Shown: piece by piece, positions 10,901 through 18,024 of the stretch
Numbering within the stretch: the first letter of the stretch is position 1
Layout: each line of letters starts with the position of its first letter
Origin: Reichenbachiella sp.
GTDB taxonomy: Bacteria; Bacteroidota; Bacteroidia; Cytophagales; Cyclobacteriaceae
Direction of reading: 5' to 3'
Assembly (NCBI RefSeq): GCF_033344935.1
Contig: NZ_JAWPMM010000001.1
Coordinates: 434,001-498,000, forward strand
Length of the DNA stretch: 64,000 bases
Made by a program: the position numbers and the translations under genes
Notes under the pieces: model-generated
The model's database searches: none
Told to the model about the DNA's origin: nothing
The model's input: only the letters and a program-made list of their open reading frames with translations

Positions 10901-12108
10901 GTCAGGATCCCAACATCAGATTTAAGGCGGCTGAGAGTGGCTGGTTAGTAGAAAACGGAAGATTGACCACTCCATTTGTTCAGAGTCTCACAGTAGACCT
11001 CAATATCCGTGCGAATGTAGAGCCATTCAAGGATTTGAAAATTCAGTTGGATGCGAAAAGATCCGAGACCAGTGCCTATCAAGAAATTTACAGGTATGAC
11101 ACAGTCGCTCAGGCATATAGATCGCTGACGCCGTCTAGGTCTGGAAGTTATACAGTGACATTTCTGCCAATAAAGACTGCATTTACGAAAGATAATGGAG
11201 AGAATATTTCTCCTACTTTCGAAAAATTTGTAGAAAACCGAGAGGTGATTCGTCAACGGCTGAACTTGCTCAACTCAAATGGAGAGTATGATATTAATTC
11301 TCAGGATGTTTTGATACCCGCGTTTATTGCAGCTTATAGTGGAAAAAGTGCAGAGAGTGTAAAGTTGACCCCCTTTCCTAAAACACCGGTGCCAAACTGG
11401 CGGATAGATTATGCCGGGTTAAGTAAAATCCCTGCACTCAAGGAAACATTCGCTTCAATCAATTTGACACATGCTTATGTGTCTACCTTTAGTATTACCA
11501 ACTACACAAATTCTCTCTTGTATAACAACCCATCGGCGCTTGAATTGGACAATAGTATATTGGACTACCCTCAGGCTACACAGTTGGGAGACAATGGTTC
11601 GCTTTCCCCGGTTTATGTAATCAATCAAGTGGATATGGTGGAGCGTTTCTCTCCGTTGATCGGAATTAATATAAGAACCAAAAGTAAGATCACATCGAAA
11701 ATCGAGTACAAGAAAGAACGAAGTTTGTCCCTGAACCTTTCGAACTCACAGGTGACCGAGTTGAGTAGCAACGATATTGCCTTTGATTTTGGAATTACCA
11801 AGAGCAAAATGAAGATCCCATTCAAGATTAAGGGAAGAACATCTACCCTGGACAACGATATCCAGTTCAGGTTTACCTTTACCGTAAGGGATACCAAAAC
11901 CATCCAGCGAAAAATTGAAGACGTGCAGACCGTGACCAATGGAAACATCAATTATCAGATAAGACCGACAGTGAGTTATGTTGCTAATCAAAAATTGAAC
12001 ATTACGATGTACTTCGAAAAGAACATCAACGAACCTAAAGTCTCGAACACTTTCCCTAGATCTTCTTCAGCTTTTGGTGTCCAAATGCGCTTCAGTTTAG
12101 CACAATAA
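4987..12108 (+). CDS. sprA: T9SS outer-membrane translocon protein SprA (SovA)
   Basis: A giant 2373-residue SprA/SovA homologue. In the family this is the single-chain 36-strand outer-membrane barrel through which T9SS cargo leaves the cell, and it is needed for gliding adhesin export. Seen: an N-terminal signal (LILVLLVGMLGAYSSYG), a conserved N-terminal part including GFVNLDFGGRW and NFDNNNSFDFQNNLKVEY, long stretches of alternating beta-strand sequence, and a final strand ending in VQMRFSLAQ. Size is in the SprA range (about 2,300-2,500). The start is a TTG: the first in-frame ATG would cut away most of the signal peptide. Residues of about 1891-1922 form an unusual Ser/Arg-rich insert. 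The order maeB-ruvA-sprA-gcvH is, to my knowledge, also found in other Bacteroidota. Confidence 0.95.
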   Translation: MSPIKFQITPTLILVLLVGMLGAYSSYGYQQIPVDSVSADSVVNQKYEPSYRPTFRQQDRFGDPFSNTQSPSPLLLEDPASMQLDLEIDTGMNYTIYERVGALNYRPRSTMTFEEFNRYQDAEMKKEYWQNRSSGLDGESAVSGRRLIPKLYISPIFDRIFGGSYVDIEPNGFVNLDFGGRWQRIENPAIPINQQRNGGFNYNQQISMNVVGKVGEKLAITANFDNNNSFDFQNNLKVEYTGYEEDIIKKIEIGNVSMPVSNSLMTGGQSLFGIKTQLQFGKLYVTALASRQQGKSQSKTFQFGAEGQPFSLRAADYDERRHFFLSHFFRDNYQNWLQDIPQVTSGVNITRVEVYVVNTNNETANVRNFIAFTDLGEGKADNIQNSIQWGPGAQGDPSDNDANGLWNYINTNESQVRNISTVESFLGSSASGNMMVGTDFEVRPTARKLDAREYKWHSKLGYISLQRKLQNDEVLAVAFEYTYNGQSFKVGELSESYNGRPDDDLIFLKMLRPGRINTEIKTWDLMMKNIYSLNSPRINQEGFELRINYRDDTKNYDAPNLNEGANTNNVPLIELLALDQLNVNGDNQKDGKFDFIPDVTFDVDNGYVIFPVLEPFGTTLESKFESNEQRLKDQYVFQDLYDQSKIDAQQNIAKNKFFINGTYSSSAAGVYPLNAFNIAKGSVRVTAGSQLLAEGVDYQVNYNTGGTVTILNQGVIASGKQINISYEVDDLFSFRSRWLTGARLDYRFSDKINVGATVFHLSERPGGVSRYTAGNEPIKNTKYGFDVNYQEESRMLTKMVDALPLLSTKEKSTVTFNGEFAQLLPGTSNKVNGESSSYLDDFESAVTPYNIAGGHLPWKLGSTPARFQDSSDPLADNYRRAKMAWYIIDRSAFYLSGGNKPDNISDEDLENHYVRPVLPQEIYKQQDRQVVNTNLPVFDIAYYPQERGPYNYNPNLTPDGLLPDPKSNYGAITRAITGEVNFRQNNMEYIEFWMMDPFIQGERGVVHDGIVNTNNQTGGKLIFNLGDVSENLLEEGKHEFENGLPPDGSLENTEPTSYGKATTLQYLTEFFDNSASSRPNQDVGLDGLKSEEERAQFGPIIGLDGMNATGQARTRDDVAADDFEYFLSDNYDERNAKILERYKKFNGIEGNSPIGAGSNSFTASATNIPENEDLNDDNYINTLEAYREFEIDMTDINSLQVGNHNIVDKAVSSDGEATWYLFRIPINQPTKTVGEYTEESNRFIRMYMTDWQQPVVLRMAKMQLVASQWRKSVENLKDQGFDVLPETGTSDFEVSVVNIEENSLPADGKPPYVLPPGITRDQDNTTTISRQVNEQSLKICVEDLEDGDARAVYKEVSQDLVNYGRLKMFFHAEQYQNDMVNDDEMTGFLRLGLDQTSNYYEIEVPLKITPDNAAPYLDTDVWPEENEINIALNELYGVKAARNGSDVNVEDEFSRQSSDGKYRLTIVGNPKLNNITTMMIGIRNPKSEDSAEPHSLCIWANEMRLTDYDDEKGWAANARMSVKLADFATINAATRYTSVGFGGIQDNISQRTRDESIDYDLSMNMNVDKLIPWNTGIKIPMFVSYSKSKQTPKYDPLDPDIPLEASVLKFDQQEERDEYKEKVISQTVNKSINFIDVHKEKVKPDAKSHVYDIENFSFSYAYSEQKSSNVNTERDFRKEYDGNVSYNYSPQPPSLEPFKNSEALSSPYLKLIKDINFSPLPNNFSVRASMNRVFRKRQLRNADLTTTGIDPNFEKYFTFNRTYNVRWSIFKSLSVNYNATANAIIDEPEGDIDTQAKRDSIWNNIKRFGRMKNYNQSIGANYRLPLDKLPLTDWMSADYRYNVDYRWTGGNIGQVDEFGNLVENSRTRDLNGKIDMIKLYNKSKYLKSINSPSRSRSSSTRSRAPARVDTTRSSGGGAGLKGFMRLLMSLRSINMTYGQRESTKLPGFIPVPYLFGMDSEFDAPGSAFIFGSQDPNIRFKAAESGWLVENGRLTTPFVQSLTVDLNIRANVEPFKDLKIQLDAKRSETSAYQEIYRYDTVAQAYRSLTPSRSGSYTVTFLPIKTAFTKDNGENISPTFEKFVENREVIRQRLNLLNSNGEYDINSQDVLIPAFIAAYSGKSAESVKLTPFPKTPVPNWRIDYAGLSKIPALKETFASINLTHAYVSTFSITNYTNSLLYNNPSALELDNSILDYPQATQLGDNGSLSPVYVINQVDMVERFSPLIGINIRTKSKITSKIEYKKERSLSLNLSNSQVTELSSNDIAFDFGITKSKMKIPFKIKGRTSTLDNDIQFRFTFTVRDTKTIQRKIEDVQTVTNGNINYQIRPTVSYVANQKLNITMYFEKNINEPKVSNTFPRSSSAFGVQMRFSLAQ

Positions 12109-12209
12109 ATTTTGCATATATCTGGATATAATAATCTTATTAGATTGTTAATCGATTTGTGAAAATCAACGTATTTTTGGAGCACTTAATTAAACAAAAT
12201 CGATTCAAG

Positions 12210-12590
12210 ATGAATATTCCTGAAAACTTACTTTATACAGAAGATCACGAGTGGGTAAAGATAGATGGCGATGTAGCCACTGTTGGTATTACAGATTTTG
12301 CTCAAGGTGAGCTTGGTGATATTGTATATGTAGAAATCGAAACTGAAGGTGAAACTATTGCCAAAGGTGAATTATTCGGAACTATAGAGGCGGTAAAAAC
12401 GGTGTCCGATTTGTTCATGCCTATGTCTGGTGAAGTGGCAGAGTTCAATGAAGAGTTGGAGTCCGAGCCAGAGATTGTAAACTCTGATGCTTATGGCGAT
12501 GGTTGGATGATCAAAATCAAACTTTCAGACATGAGTGAAAAAGATAGCCTGCTTTCTCCAGATGCTTACAAAGAGTTGATAGGGAAATAA
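12210..12590 (+). CDS. gcvH: Glycine cleavage system H protein
   Basis: GcvH, 126 residues, carries the lipoyl arm that shuttles aminomethyl and electrons between the P, T and L proteins of the glycine cleavage system. The lipoylated lysine is in the [20 protein letters not shown] region (the lysine of EAVK). The start [18 protein letters not shown] matches the family start exactly, so the ATG at 12210 is preferred over an in-frame GTG 51 bases upstream. The gene follows sprA by 101 bases. The other glycine cleavage genes are not here. Its position after sprA is probably historical rather than functional. Confidence 0.96.
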   Translation: MNIPENLLYTEDHEWVKIDGDVATVGITDFAQGELGDIVYVEIETEGETIAKGELFGTIEAVKTVSDLFMPMSGEVAEFNEELESEPEIVNSDAYGDGWMIKIKLSDMSEKDSLLSPDAYKELIGK

Positions 12591-12616
12591 TCCCTTCAAA
12601 ATCCATATTCAAAAAA

Positions 12617-12952
12617 TTGGTAATAGGATGGACAGGTGCCATCCTTTTTGCTACACTCTCTCCTTCGGATGGTGATCCTCTTTTTGAGATACCCATTCCA
12701 CATTTTGATAAAGTAGTTCACTTTGGGCTATTCATGATTCATGCTGTTTTTGTAGGGCTGTCGCAAGATCTTAGAAAAGGTCTCGTTATTGGAATATTGA
12801 GTGGTATTTCTCTAGGGTTATTTACAGAATGGATGCAATCTTATGTCCCAGGTCGGCACACCGACATTTACGATGGTTTGGCCGATGTCTGCGGAACCCT
12901 ATTCGGACTCCTTTCGGTATACATAGTTAGGTCCAGAGAATCAGCTACTTAG
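12617..12952 (+). CDS. VanZ-like integral membrane protein (start uncertain)
   Basis: A small membrane protein (at least 111 residues) of the VanZ-like family: several hydrophobic helices, an HFDKVVHFGLFMI segment and the FTEWMQSYVPGRHTDIYDGLADVCGTLFG signature with its acidic and Arg/His residues. Function in most bacteria is unknown; VanZ itself gives low-level teicoplanin resistance. The only ATG/GTG/TTG available near the N-terminus is a TTG at 12617, which would begin inside the first helix. The frame stays open upstream and reads [10 protein letters not shown] before it, a typical basic membrane-protein leader. Translation may therefore start at ATA 12587 or ATC 12590, overlapping the gcvH stop. 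Confidence 0.75.
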   Translation: MVIGWTGAILFATLSPSDGDPLFEIPIPHFDKVVHFGLFMIHAVFVGLSQDLRKGLVIGILSGISLGLFTEWMQSYVPGRHTDIYDGLADVCGTLFGLLSVYIVRSRESAT

Positions 12953-13036
12953 CATCAGTCTTGTCAATTGTTGATTTATTGTGGATTAATTCTGTTGAAA
13001 AAAAATGAATTAGCATAGATATAATCTGGACTTTCG

Positions 13037-13044
13037 TATATTTG
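13037..13044 (+). promoter_or_regulatory. Candidate -7 promoter box (TATATTTG) of the tonB-like gene
   Basis: The octamer TATATTTG matches the Bacteroidota -7 consensus TAnnTTTG. It lies 41 bases before the ATG at 13086, giving a predicted short leader. No clear TTTG -33 element is seen at the expected distance, so the call rests on the -7 box and position only. Confidence 0.45.
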
Positions 13045-13085
13045 AAGTTGCTATTAGAAAAGAAATTTTATTTAATTAAATAAGC

Positions 13086-13760
13086 ATGGAGCTAAAAAAA
13101 GACCCGAAAATATCTCTAGAGAGAAAGTCAGGGATGTTTTTTAACATTGGCCTTGCTATCAGTTTATTACTAGTCATCACTGCCTTTGAGTGGAGATTTT
13201 ATGATGATGGAGGATTAGTTGATTTAGGTCAAGTGGATGATGATTTTGAGGATATCATGGAGATTCCTCCAACCGAGCAACCACCACCACCACCACCAAA
13301 GATCGAATTGCCTAAGATTATAGAAATTCCTGATGAGGAAGAAATCGAGGAAGAGATCGAAGTGGATTTGGATGTGGAAATCACAGAAGAAACAGTTATT
13401 GAAGATATCGTATTCGAAGAAGCTCCTGAAGAGGAAGTTGCAGACGAGATTTTTGATATTGTTGAAGACCAGCCAGGACCTCCGGGTGGAATGGCAGCGT
13501 TCTACAAGTACGTGGGTAAGGAAATGAAATATCCTAACCAGGCGCGTAGAATGGGTATCGAAGGTAGAGTGTTCGTTCAGTTTGTAGTGGATAAGTCTGG
13601 AAACCTTACTGAAGTTAGAGCTATCAAAGGTATTGGAGCTGGATGTGATGAAGAAGCAGTAAGAGTATTGAAAAATGCTCCTAAGTGGACTCCTGGTAAG
13701 CAGAGAGGTCGTCCAGTAAAAGTAAGAATGATTCTACCTATTACGTTCAAGTTGAGCTAA
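13086..13760 (+). CDS. TonB family energy-transducing protein
   Basis: A 224-residue TonB-type protein. It has a short cytoplasmic start, one transmembrane helix (about residues 18-37, FFNIGLAISLLLVITAFEW), a proline run (EQPPPPPPKIELPK), a long strongly acidic linker (about residues 75-125, rich in Glu/Asp with Ile/Val), and a C-terminal TonB domain (about 135-224) with KYPNQARRMGIEGRVFVQFVV and APKWTPGKQRGRPVKV. TonB proteins couple the inner-membrane proton motive force, through ExbB/ExbD, to outer-membrane transport. No exbBD lies nearby. It is a single-gene unit with its own promoter box and terminator. The acidic rather than Pro-Lys linker is common in Bacteroidota TonB paralogues. Confidence 0.9.
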   Translation: MELKKDPKISLERKSGMFFNIGLAISLLLVITAFEWRFYDDGGLVDLGQVDDDFEDIMEIPPTEQPPPPPPKIELPKIIEIPDEEEIEEEIEVDLDVEITEETVIEDIVFEEAPEEEVADEIFDIVEDQPGPPGGMAAFYKYVGKEMKYPNQARRMGIEGRVFVQFVVDKSGNLTEVRAIKGIGAGCDEEAVRVLKNAPKWTPGKQRGRPVKVRMILPITFKLS

Positions 13761-13778
13761 TAGAGAAACGATAAGAAA

Positions 13779-13814
13779 CAAAAAACCCTGATGGTAGACC
13801 ATCAGGGTTTTTTT
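13779..13814. terminator. Bidirectional rho-independent terminator between tonB and yicC
   Basis: CCCTGATGG (13786-13794) pairs with CCATCAGGG (13799-13807) around a four-base loop. There is an A run before the stem and seven T after it, so it can stop transcription on both strands. It sits between two converging genes, exactly where such a terminator is expected. Confidence 0.9.
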
Positions 13815-13839
13815 ATGTCTGTATTTTTTGAAAGGAAAA

Positions 13840-14715
13840 TTAAACTACGTTCAATACCTGCTCCTTGATTTTTTCCAATTCATCCTTCATGTCTACTACC
13901 AACTTCTGGATGTCCGAGTTGTTGGCTTTAGATCCAATCGTATTGATCTCTCTTCCCATTTCCTGACTGATGAATCCTAATTTTTTGCCTTGTGATTCCT
14001 TTACTGCAAGGGTTTCGTGAAAGTAGGAAATATGGTTCTGTAGTCGAATAATCTCTTCGGCTATATCTAGCTTTTCTATGTAGTAGATCAATTCCTGTTC
14101 AAAACGATTAGGGTCTGACTTTTCGGAGGCCGCCAATTCAGATAAACTCTCATTGATTCGATCCTTAATGGCGATTATTCTTTCAGGATCTTTCTCTTTG
14201 ATAAGGGTTAATTTTTGGTCAATACTTTTGGCAAAAGTACCTAAGGCAGATTCGGCAGCTTGTCCTTCTTGTATGCGAAATTTTTCACATTCTACTAGTG
14301 CCTGATTGATCAGGGTAAAGAGTTGTTCTTTATCTACCAAGTCATTGGTTGTGTCCGAATATTCGAAAATATCTGGCTGTCGAAGTACTTCTTTGATCAG
14401 TTCAGCATCTGACAATTCGGCCTCACTGACCACAGTTCGCAACTGTTTTTTATAATGATTAAATAGTGATTGATTAAGGACTCCCGCGCTACCAACACCA
14501 TTTTTCAGCGTGATATCAATACTAAAATTGACCTTGCCTCTGACGATTTTATCTGTCAATATTTTTTTTATCTCGTTTTCGTACGCAGCTACTTCTTTAG
14601 GCAGCTTCGTGGAGATATCGAGAAACTTCGAATTGAGGGATTTGATTTCAACATCAATGCTCATTTGATCATTCTCAAAATTGGCATGGCCGTACCCTGT
14701 CATAGATTTAAGCAT
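13840..14715 (-). CDS. YicC/YloC family endoribonuclease
   Basis: A 291-residue YicC/YloC family protein. E. coli YicC and B. subtilis YloC have been described as endoribonucleases. Diagnostic sequence: the start MLKSMTGYGHA, the RGKVNFSIDI segment, and the C-terminal block GKKLGFISQEMGREINTIGSKANN, the most conserved part of the family, followed by a short helix ending QVLNVV. The ATG at 14715 fits the family start; the TTG six bases upstream is disregarded. Transcribed leftward and closed by the bidirectional hairpin. It lies 56 bases beyond the end of the large propeller/barrel gene and could be the distal gene of that unit. Confidence 0.93.
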   Translation of the reverse strand: MLKSMTGYGHANFENDQMSIDVEIKSLNSKFLDISTKLPKEVAAYENEIKKILTDKIVRGKVNFSIDITLKNGVGSAGVLNQSLFNHYKKQLRTVVSEAELSDAELIKEVLRQPDIFEYSDTTNDLVDKEQLFTLINQALVECEKFRIQEGQAAESALGTFAKSIDQKLTLIKEKDPERIIAIKDRINESLSELAASEKSDPNRFEQELIYYIEKLDIAEEIIRLQNHISYFHETLAVKESQGKKLGFISQEMGREINTIGSKANNSDIQKLVVDMKDELEKIKEQVLNVV

Positions 14716-14771
14716 TTGCAATGATCGTCAAATAAGGCCAGTATTAAAAATAGAATAGATTAGGGGCGGGT

Positions 14772-17700
14772 TTAAAAATCGTAGCCTAAACTCAGATAGA
14801 ACTGCATGTCGCCGACTTCATAATCGGCAATTGGCTTAGCAAAATCGAATCGTGCATAATAACCAAGAAGTACTGTACGTATACCAAACCCATAACTCGC
14901 CAGCCAGGGATTATCTGAAGTCCTGATGACTGCTTCAAAAGGAGACCCTTCTCTTTTGACCACCTTGCTATTGACTTCATGCTCGTCACTAAACGGAGAC
15001 TTACCGGACCAGGAAGAGCCAAGGTCGTAGAATCCTATCGCCTGGAAGTTCCTTAGGAAATTAGACTTGATAGACCCACGAGAGAAATACTTGAATATCG
15101 GAAACCTAAGCTCGGCATTCATGGCCAAGACATTCGAGCCGCTAAAAGTGTTGTAATCGAAACCTCGTAGATTGACAAACTCAGCAAATAGTATATCGGT
15201 ATTATCTTTTGTGTTACTGAAATGAAGTGGCGAATCTACCTGATCTGTGTTTTCACTGTCGTTAGCCACCCAATTATCCATACCACCAAGCATGTAAGTT
15301 TTAGGATTGTTTCCAAATGATCGCCCGAAGTAAATACGCCCGGCGAAAATCAACTCTCTTGATATCTTTTGATAACGACGAAGGTCAACCGAGAAGTTGC
15401 TGAAGGTAAGATCGTTATCAGAGACAGCCTGATAATGCTCAAAAGATATTTTGGCACGGCTTCCCTCGTATAGATTTAAACCATTGGCTAATGTATTATC
15501 ATATACCCAGTGTGCTTTAATCCCTGCAAATGTGTTTTGTGACTCTAGTACATAGGGTTCTTGTGGTGGGAAATTTCTCTGTAGAGCATCTGGACTTAGA
15601 TTGTTGAATCGCGTAAACGTAACAAACGGCTGTAAATCAAAACGTGTGGCCACGGAAAGTGGTAAAGATGCTCCCACTGTGAAGGTATTCTTTTTATACT
15701 TTTGAATAATCTCATCCCCTGCCCCAGAGAAATCAAAACGCTCTTCCAAATAAACGTTTCTATCATATCTCGCCATCAAATCAATGGTGTATTTTAAGAA
15801 TCGGTATTCCGCAAAGAAGTCACCGCTTTTCAGGTCTGTAATAGCTAAAAATCCCCCATAAAACTTATGGTTTTCCAGAATATCATTCATTTCGTATTCC
15901 ATCAAAATTCCAAAGCCGCGAATTGGATCAATTTTAAATGTGGTGATGACGTTATTGGATGAGAAGGCAGTTTCATAAGCATGAGGACCTGTTACGCTTG
16001 GTTCCTTTTGCATTTTCTGATAGGTAGTAAGAAAAGAAAAGGCTTGCCCATCCTCTTCATCTTCTTCTGGCTCATCTTCGAATTGGTAATCATCCGTATC
16101 AATAAATACATCTTCGTAATCTTCTTCCTCTTCTTCTGTCTCTACGCCTTCACTCTCAGAAGAAATATCAAAAAGGCCCTCTCCCAACTCGAGCTCTTCG
16201 GATGGTAGATCATCTTTGCTCTGTTCAGCTCTTCGCTTTTTTATAAACTCTACTTGTTCTATTTGGTTGCGTAAAGTAGGTGGGGTAAAGGTGGTTTGAT
16301 CCAGGTTGTAATTTTGGTGGAGGTAGATCCTAGACTTGCCATTATTCAGCATTAAAAAAGCCAAGTCGTGATTTTGTCTGTTAATATCATATTCCTGCAA
16401 ACTTGCCCGGAAATTAGACACCTGATTATAAATACCATTCGAAAAATTGTATTTGTAAAGGTTGTAGATCCCTTTTTGATCACTTAGGTAGAATACATTC
16501 TCACGATCAACTGGCACAGGGTAATAATCATTGCTCAAAGTGTTGGTCATCCTGTAGACCACGTTTGTGGTGGTATCTAAATCATAGGCGAACAAGTTCA
16601 AATTGTTCGGGGCATCATTGATATTGTCTAGTTCAAGATTCAGTGTGTCGCTCGGACGGTTGGAGCTGAAGACAATCGCATCCGTGCCCGGGATAAACTT
16701 TGGATTCAAGTCATCGTACTTGTCTCTGGTAAGTCGTTTTACAGCATTTCTCCTCATGCTGATTAGGTACAGGTCGTTCTGCCCCTGAATGTCAGCACTA
16801 AGCACCGCCAACTTTCCATTGTCATTAAAACCGATGCCTTGAATTTGATTAAACCTAAGAAGGGACTTTCGTTGTTTAGTTCTGGTAGGAACATCGTAGG
16901 AAACCAGATAATTGGTGCCATACCAGTTTTGTATAATACCCAATTTGGATTCGGTAATCCATTCGATGATTGGAAGCTCAAGAGTTACTTCCTGATTGAT
17001 GACATGGTAACCACCACGAAGCGCAGTTCTTTCTCTTCCGTTGTCGAGATTTCTTACATTCACGGTGTACTTGCCGCGGTAGTTGTTGACATAGGCGAGA
17101 TATTTTCCATCAGGACTCACACGAACCTTGGTAAGCTTAGCCACTTTGCCGGTTTTATTGATCAGCTTGTTGTCCTTTTCAGGGGAATCATAAGCTGCAT
17201 CCAACGAAGCATTTGCATTTCTGTAGTATTCGGCCCATTCGTATTTAAACTGCTTGAATGAAATTCCTAATGAGCTCGCTATACTGTGTTCAGGGTTTCT
17301 TATAATTCTTGTTAGGTTGAGGATGTTGGAAATGTTGCTGGGCCCATATTTAACCGCGATATAGTTCCACACTGACTGTCCTACCATTTGTGCTCTGATA
17401 TCTTCGAGACGATTCAGTTTTTTTGTTTTTCTTTTGGTTAAGAAATCCCTCATATAATCGTCCATCTCAACACTCCATCCATAGGCGGCGTAGTTGGCCG
17501 CTCCTCCTATGAACCACTCGGGCAAATGAAGCAGATAGGCACTTTGAAACATTTCTGCCAAACTCCCTCCAAACATCATATCGTCCAATAGCATTTTTGT
17601 TAAACGATACTTTAGTTCTTTTTTGAACTCAACAATGCTACCCGGATAGGCAATTTCTACCTGTAGTTTGACAAACTTGGTTTGCCCGGCAATGGTAAAA

Positions 17701-18020
17701 GTAGCCCCGTCCACACCGATGTTACTCTGCTTCAGGTCAACAGGAGAATTGTAAAGGAAAATTTTTGTTTTGGAAAAAGGTGCATAGCCCAGCATGTCTG
17801 TGAGCTTGTCATACTCTTCGTCCAGATAGTCCAAGGCTAATTTGGCATATTCTTCCCCCAGCGCGTAATAATGAATATCATAGTCGTCTGTACTGTAGTA
17901 GTACCAGTCATAGCTCTTGTATTGCACTCTATTTTGGCCAAATACTTTTCTATGCTCCTGAGCTTGTACAGCCAGTGTAGAAAGTAAAAGAAGACCAATA
18001 AGTAATGCTCTCAAACGCAT
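14772..18020 (-). CDS. Large secreted protein: peptidase-like head, beta-propeller and C-terminal outer-membrane barrel
   Basis: A 1082-residue protein with a signal peptide (ALLIGLLLLSTLAVQA). Residues 25-275 are helical and resemble the gluzincin-like heads found before propellers, but the place where HExxH would be expected reads HLPEWFIGGAANYAAYG, so a zinc site is not intact. Residues 285-600 contain TolB/WD-like blade motifs (VSPDGKYLAYV, NPKFIPGTDAIVFSSNRPSD). Residues 635-690 are a very acidic linker. Residues of about 700-1082 look like a BamA/Omp85-like 16-strand barrel, ending in Phe (YLSLGYDF) as outer-membrane proteins do. I infer a surface or periplasmic propeller anchored by its own barrel; the role is unknown. 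It lies four bases after the FAD oxidoreductase gene, so the two form an operon. Confidence 0.75.
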   Translation of the reverse strand: MRLRALLIGLLLLSTLAVQAQEHRKVFGQNRVQYKSYDWYYYSTDDYDIHYYALGEEYAKLALDYLDEEYDKLTDMLGYAPFSKTKIFLYNSPVDLKQSNIGVDGATFTIAGQTKFVKLQVEIAYPGSIVEFKKELKYRLTKMLLDDMMFGGSLAEMFQSAYLLHLPEWFIGGAANYAAYGWSVEMDDYMRDFLTKRKTKKLNRLEDIRAQMVGQSVWNYIAVKYGPSNISNILNLTRIIRNPEHSIASSLGISFKQFKYEWAEYYRNANASLDAAYDSPEKDNKLINKTGKVAKLTKVRVSPDGKYLAYVNNYRGKYTVNVRNLDNGRERTALRGGYHVINQEVTLELPIIEWITESKLGIIQNWYGTNYLVSYDVPTRTKQRKSLLRFNQIQGIGFNDNGKLAVLSADIQGQNDLYLISMRRNAVKRLTRDKYDDLNPKFIPGTDAIVFSSNRPSDTLNLELDNINDAPNNLNLFAYDLDTTTNVVYRMTNTLSNDYYPVPVDRENVFYLSDQKGIYNLYKYNFSNGIYNQVSNFRASLQEYDINRQNHDLAFLMLNNGKSRIYLHQNYNLDQTTFTPPTLRNQIEQVEFIKKRRAEQSKDDLPSEELELGEGLFDISSESEGVETEEEEEDYEDVFIDTDDYQFEDEPEEDEEDGQAFSFLTTYQKMQKEPSVTGPHAYETAFSSNNVITTFKIDPIRGFGILMEYEMNDILENHKFYGGFLAITDLKSGDFFAEYRFLKYTIDLMARYDRNVYLEERFDFSGAGDEIIQKYKKNTFTVGASLPLSVATRFDLQPFVTFTRFNNLSPDALQRNFPPQEPYVLESQNTFAGIKAHWVYDNTLANGLNLYEGSRAKISFEHYQAVSDNDLTFSNFSVDLRRYQKISRELIFAGRIYFGRSFGNNPKTYMLGGMDNWVANDSENTDQVDSPLHFSNTKDNTDILFAEFVNLRGFDYNTFSGSNVLAMNAELRFPIFKYFSRGSIKSNFLRNFQAIGFYDLGSSWSGKSPFSDEHEVNSKVVKREGSPFEAVIRTSDNPWLASYGFGIRTVLLGYYARFDFAKPIADYEVGDMQFYLSLGYDF

Positions 18021-18024
18021 GCAG

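Noticed and set aside
12159-12209. GTG extension upstream of gcvH
   Set aside because: GcvH proteins start at the [15 protein letters not shown] position, so the 17 extra residues have no family support.
16839-17261. 140-codon plus-strand frame
   Set aside because: Antisense to the large propeller/barrel gene; composition mirrors that gene.
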